From contig OY986973.1 of assembly GCA_963920575.1 (NCBI GenBank), positions 22,487,851-22,551,850 of the forward strand: DNA of 64,000 nt, given 5' to 3'. This DNA comes from Narthecium ossifragum (taxonomy: Eukaryota; Streptophyta; Magnoliopsida; Dioscoreales; Nartheciaceae). Positions 63,385 to 64,000 of this stretch are shown one piece after another. The notes beneath the pieces were generated by a model, which was not told where the DNA came from, searched no databases, and worked only from the letters and a program-made list of their open reading frames with translations. Each line of letters starts with the position of its first letter. Position 1 is the stretch's first letter. The translations under genes and the position numbers were made by a program.

Positions 63385-64000
63385 ATGAATCTCGTGGCCG
63401 TGGTTTAGATTCGAATAATGACACACGCCCCTCAATGATTGGCTGTGCATGTCGGGCGAAGCTCGGCGGGGTCATCGTCCAACCGTCTTCAGCATGCGAC
63501 ACGTCATTATTTCAGCATTACTAACCTCCGCCAAGCACTGAGTGAGGATGATGGTCACCCTCAACAGATGACGTGGCGACATCACACTAACCAAACCTCG
63601 GCAGTGGGGTGAAACTGACCACCATTCATTATCCGCCACGTTGTTGGTGGAGAATAGCAACTGTCAGAAACTGGAGGAGCAGATGCCTTCCTTTTATCCC
63701 CATTTCGGCACCGGAAGGCGACGTGGCTCTTGTTCTTCTATTTAATGGGCCGATGCTTTGGTGTCGGGCTCCCATGCTCTGCCTCCGGAGGATTACGACG
63801 CACTGCCTCAGCCGGCGCCCCACCCTTCTCCACCGATCGGAATCCTTACGATCGCCGCTTTCCGGCGGGTTTGACGGTATAGTTAAGCGATCTTGTGCGT
63901 GGATTTTGATATAATTTTCAATTTTGAGCTATTTTGTTTTTCAAGTTTTTAAGTTTGTGATGACTAAAATTCTAGCGATTGAATCCTCTGAGCCCTAACC

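Larger units (their letters stand above)
63123..64000. other. right edge: possible promoter of a gene beyond the window
   Basis: The GC content rises and promoter-like words cluster here (two TGACG motifs, one G-box, then CT-rich text near 63690-63740). No coding exon could be established on either strand before the edge; the frame at 63609-63914 shows no recognisable domain. Confidence 0.35.

Noticed and set aside
1..64000. tRNA or rRNA genes
   Set aside because: No cloverleaf with A and B boxes or rRNA core was recognised by eye; the tRNA-Asp-like text at 24737-24755 is only a primer binding site.

Overview
The window is nuclear DNA of a flowering plant. The genes have spliceosomal introns with GT/AG borders, long AT-rich spacers separate them, and more than half of the bases belong to plant-type transposons. 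The strongly GC-rich wobble positions of the fasciclin-like gene, beside ordinary AT-leaning genes, would fit a monocot, but the species cannot be named from sequence alone.

Host genes, left to right: (1) a nuclear-encoded group II intron maturase (minus, 1-2001, running off the left edge); (2) a fasciclin-like arabinogalactan protein (FLA) gene present twice (minus, 8935-10140 and 42058-43158); (3) a kelch-repeat protein of the NSP5/At3g07720 type (minus, 48301-51552); (4) a six-exon gene matching the At4g37920 family of chloroplast proteins (plus, 55837-59446). The FLA copies lie in a segmental duplication: unit A is 7531-13335 plus 37516-37540, and unit B is 39601-47448. The units were nearly adjacent until a 24-kb retrotransposon split unit A.

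The transposon layer is unusually readable because target-site duplications and paralogous empty sites survive. A Tat-lineage Ty3 element (13336-37515; 1248-bp LTRs, TSD ATTGT) carries gag, protease, RT, two RNase H domains and integrase on plus. On minus it carries an intron-containing plant-mobile-domain (PMD) gene. Two further elements sit inside it: a non-autonomous LTR element with one large ORF (22991-30079, TSD TACAC) and a 2.4-kb solo LTR (30221-32592, TSD ACGCC). Both disrupt the 3' part of the PMD transcription unit.

Five L1-type LINE insertions (one of them shared by both duplication units) end in the same small hairpin before the A tail; two kept ORF1 and lost most of ORF2. PIF/Harbinger-type elements lie at 3866-4091, 4177-5271 (which appears to carry a fragment of an F-box/kelch gene) and 60229-63119 (which keeps only the Myb-like ORF1). 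Several MITEs and one large foldback repeat fill the rest.

The genes do not form a pathway. The interest lies in the antisense spliced gene inside a retrotransposon, the FLA paralog that lost its GPI-anchor signal through a 98-bp duplication, the large repeat-built ORF of the nested element, and the arrays of short CGAT-containing motifs in three unrelated LTRs.
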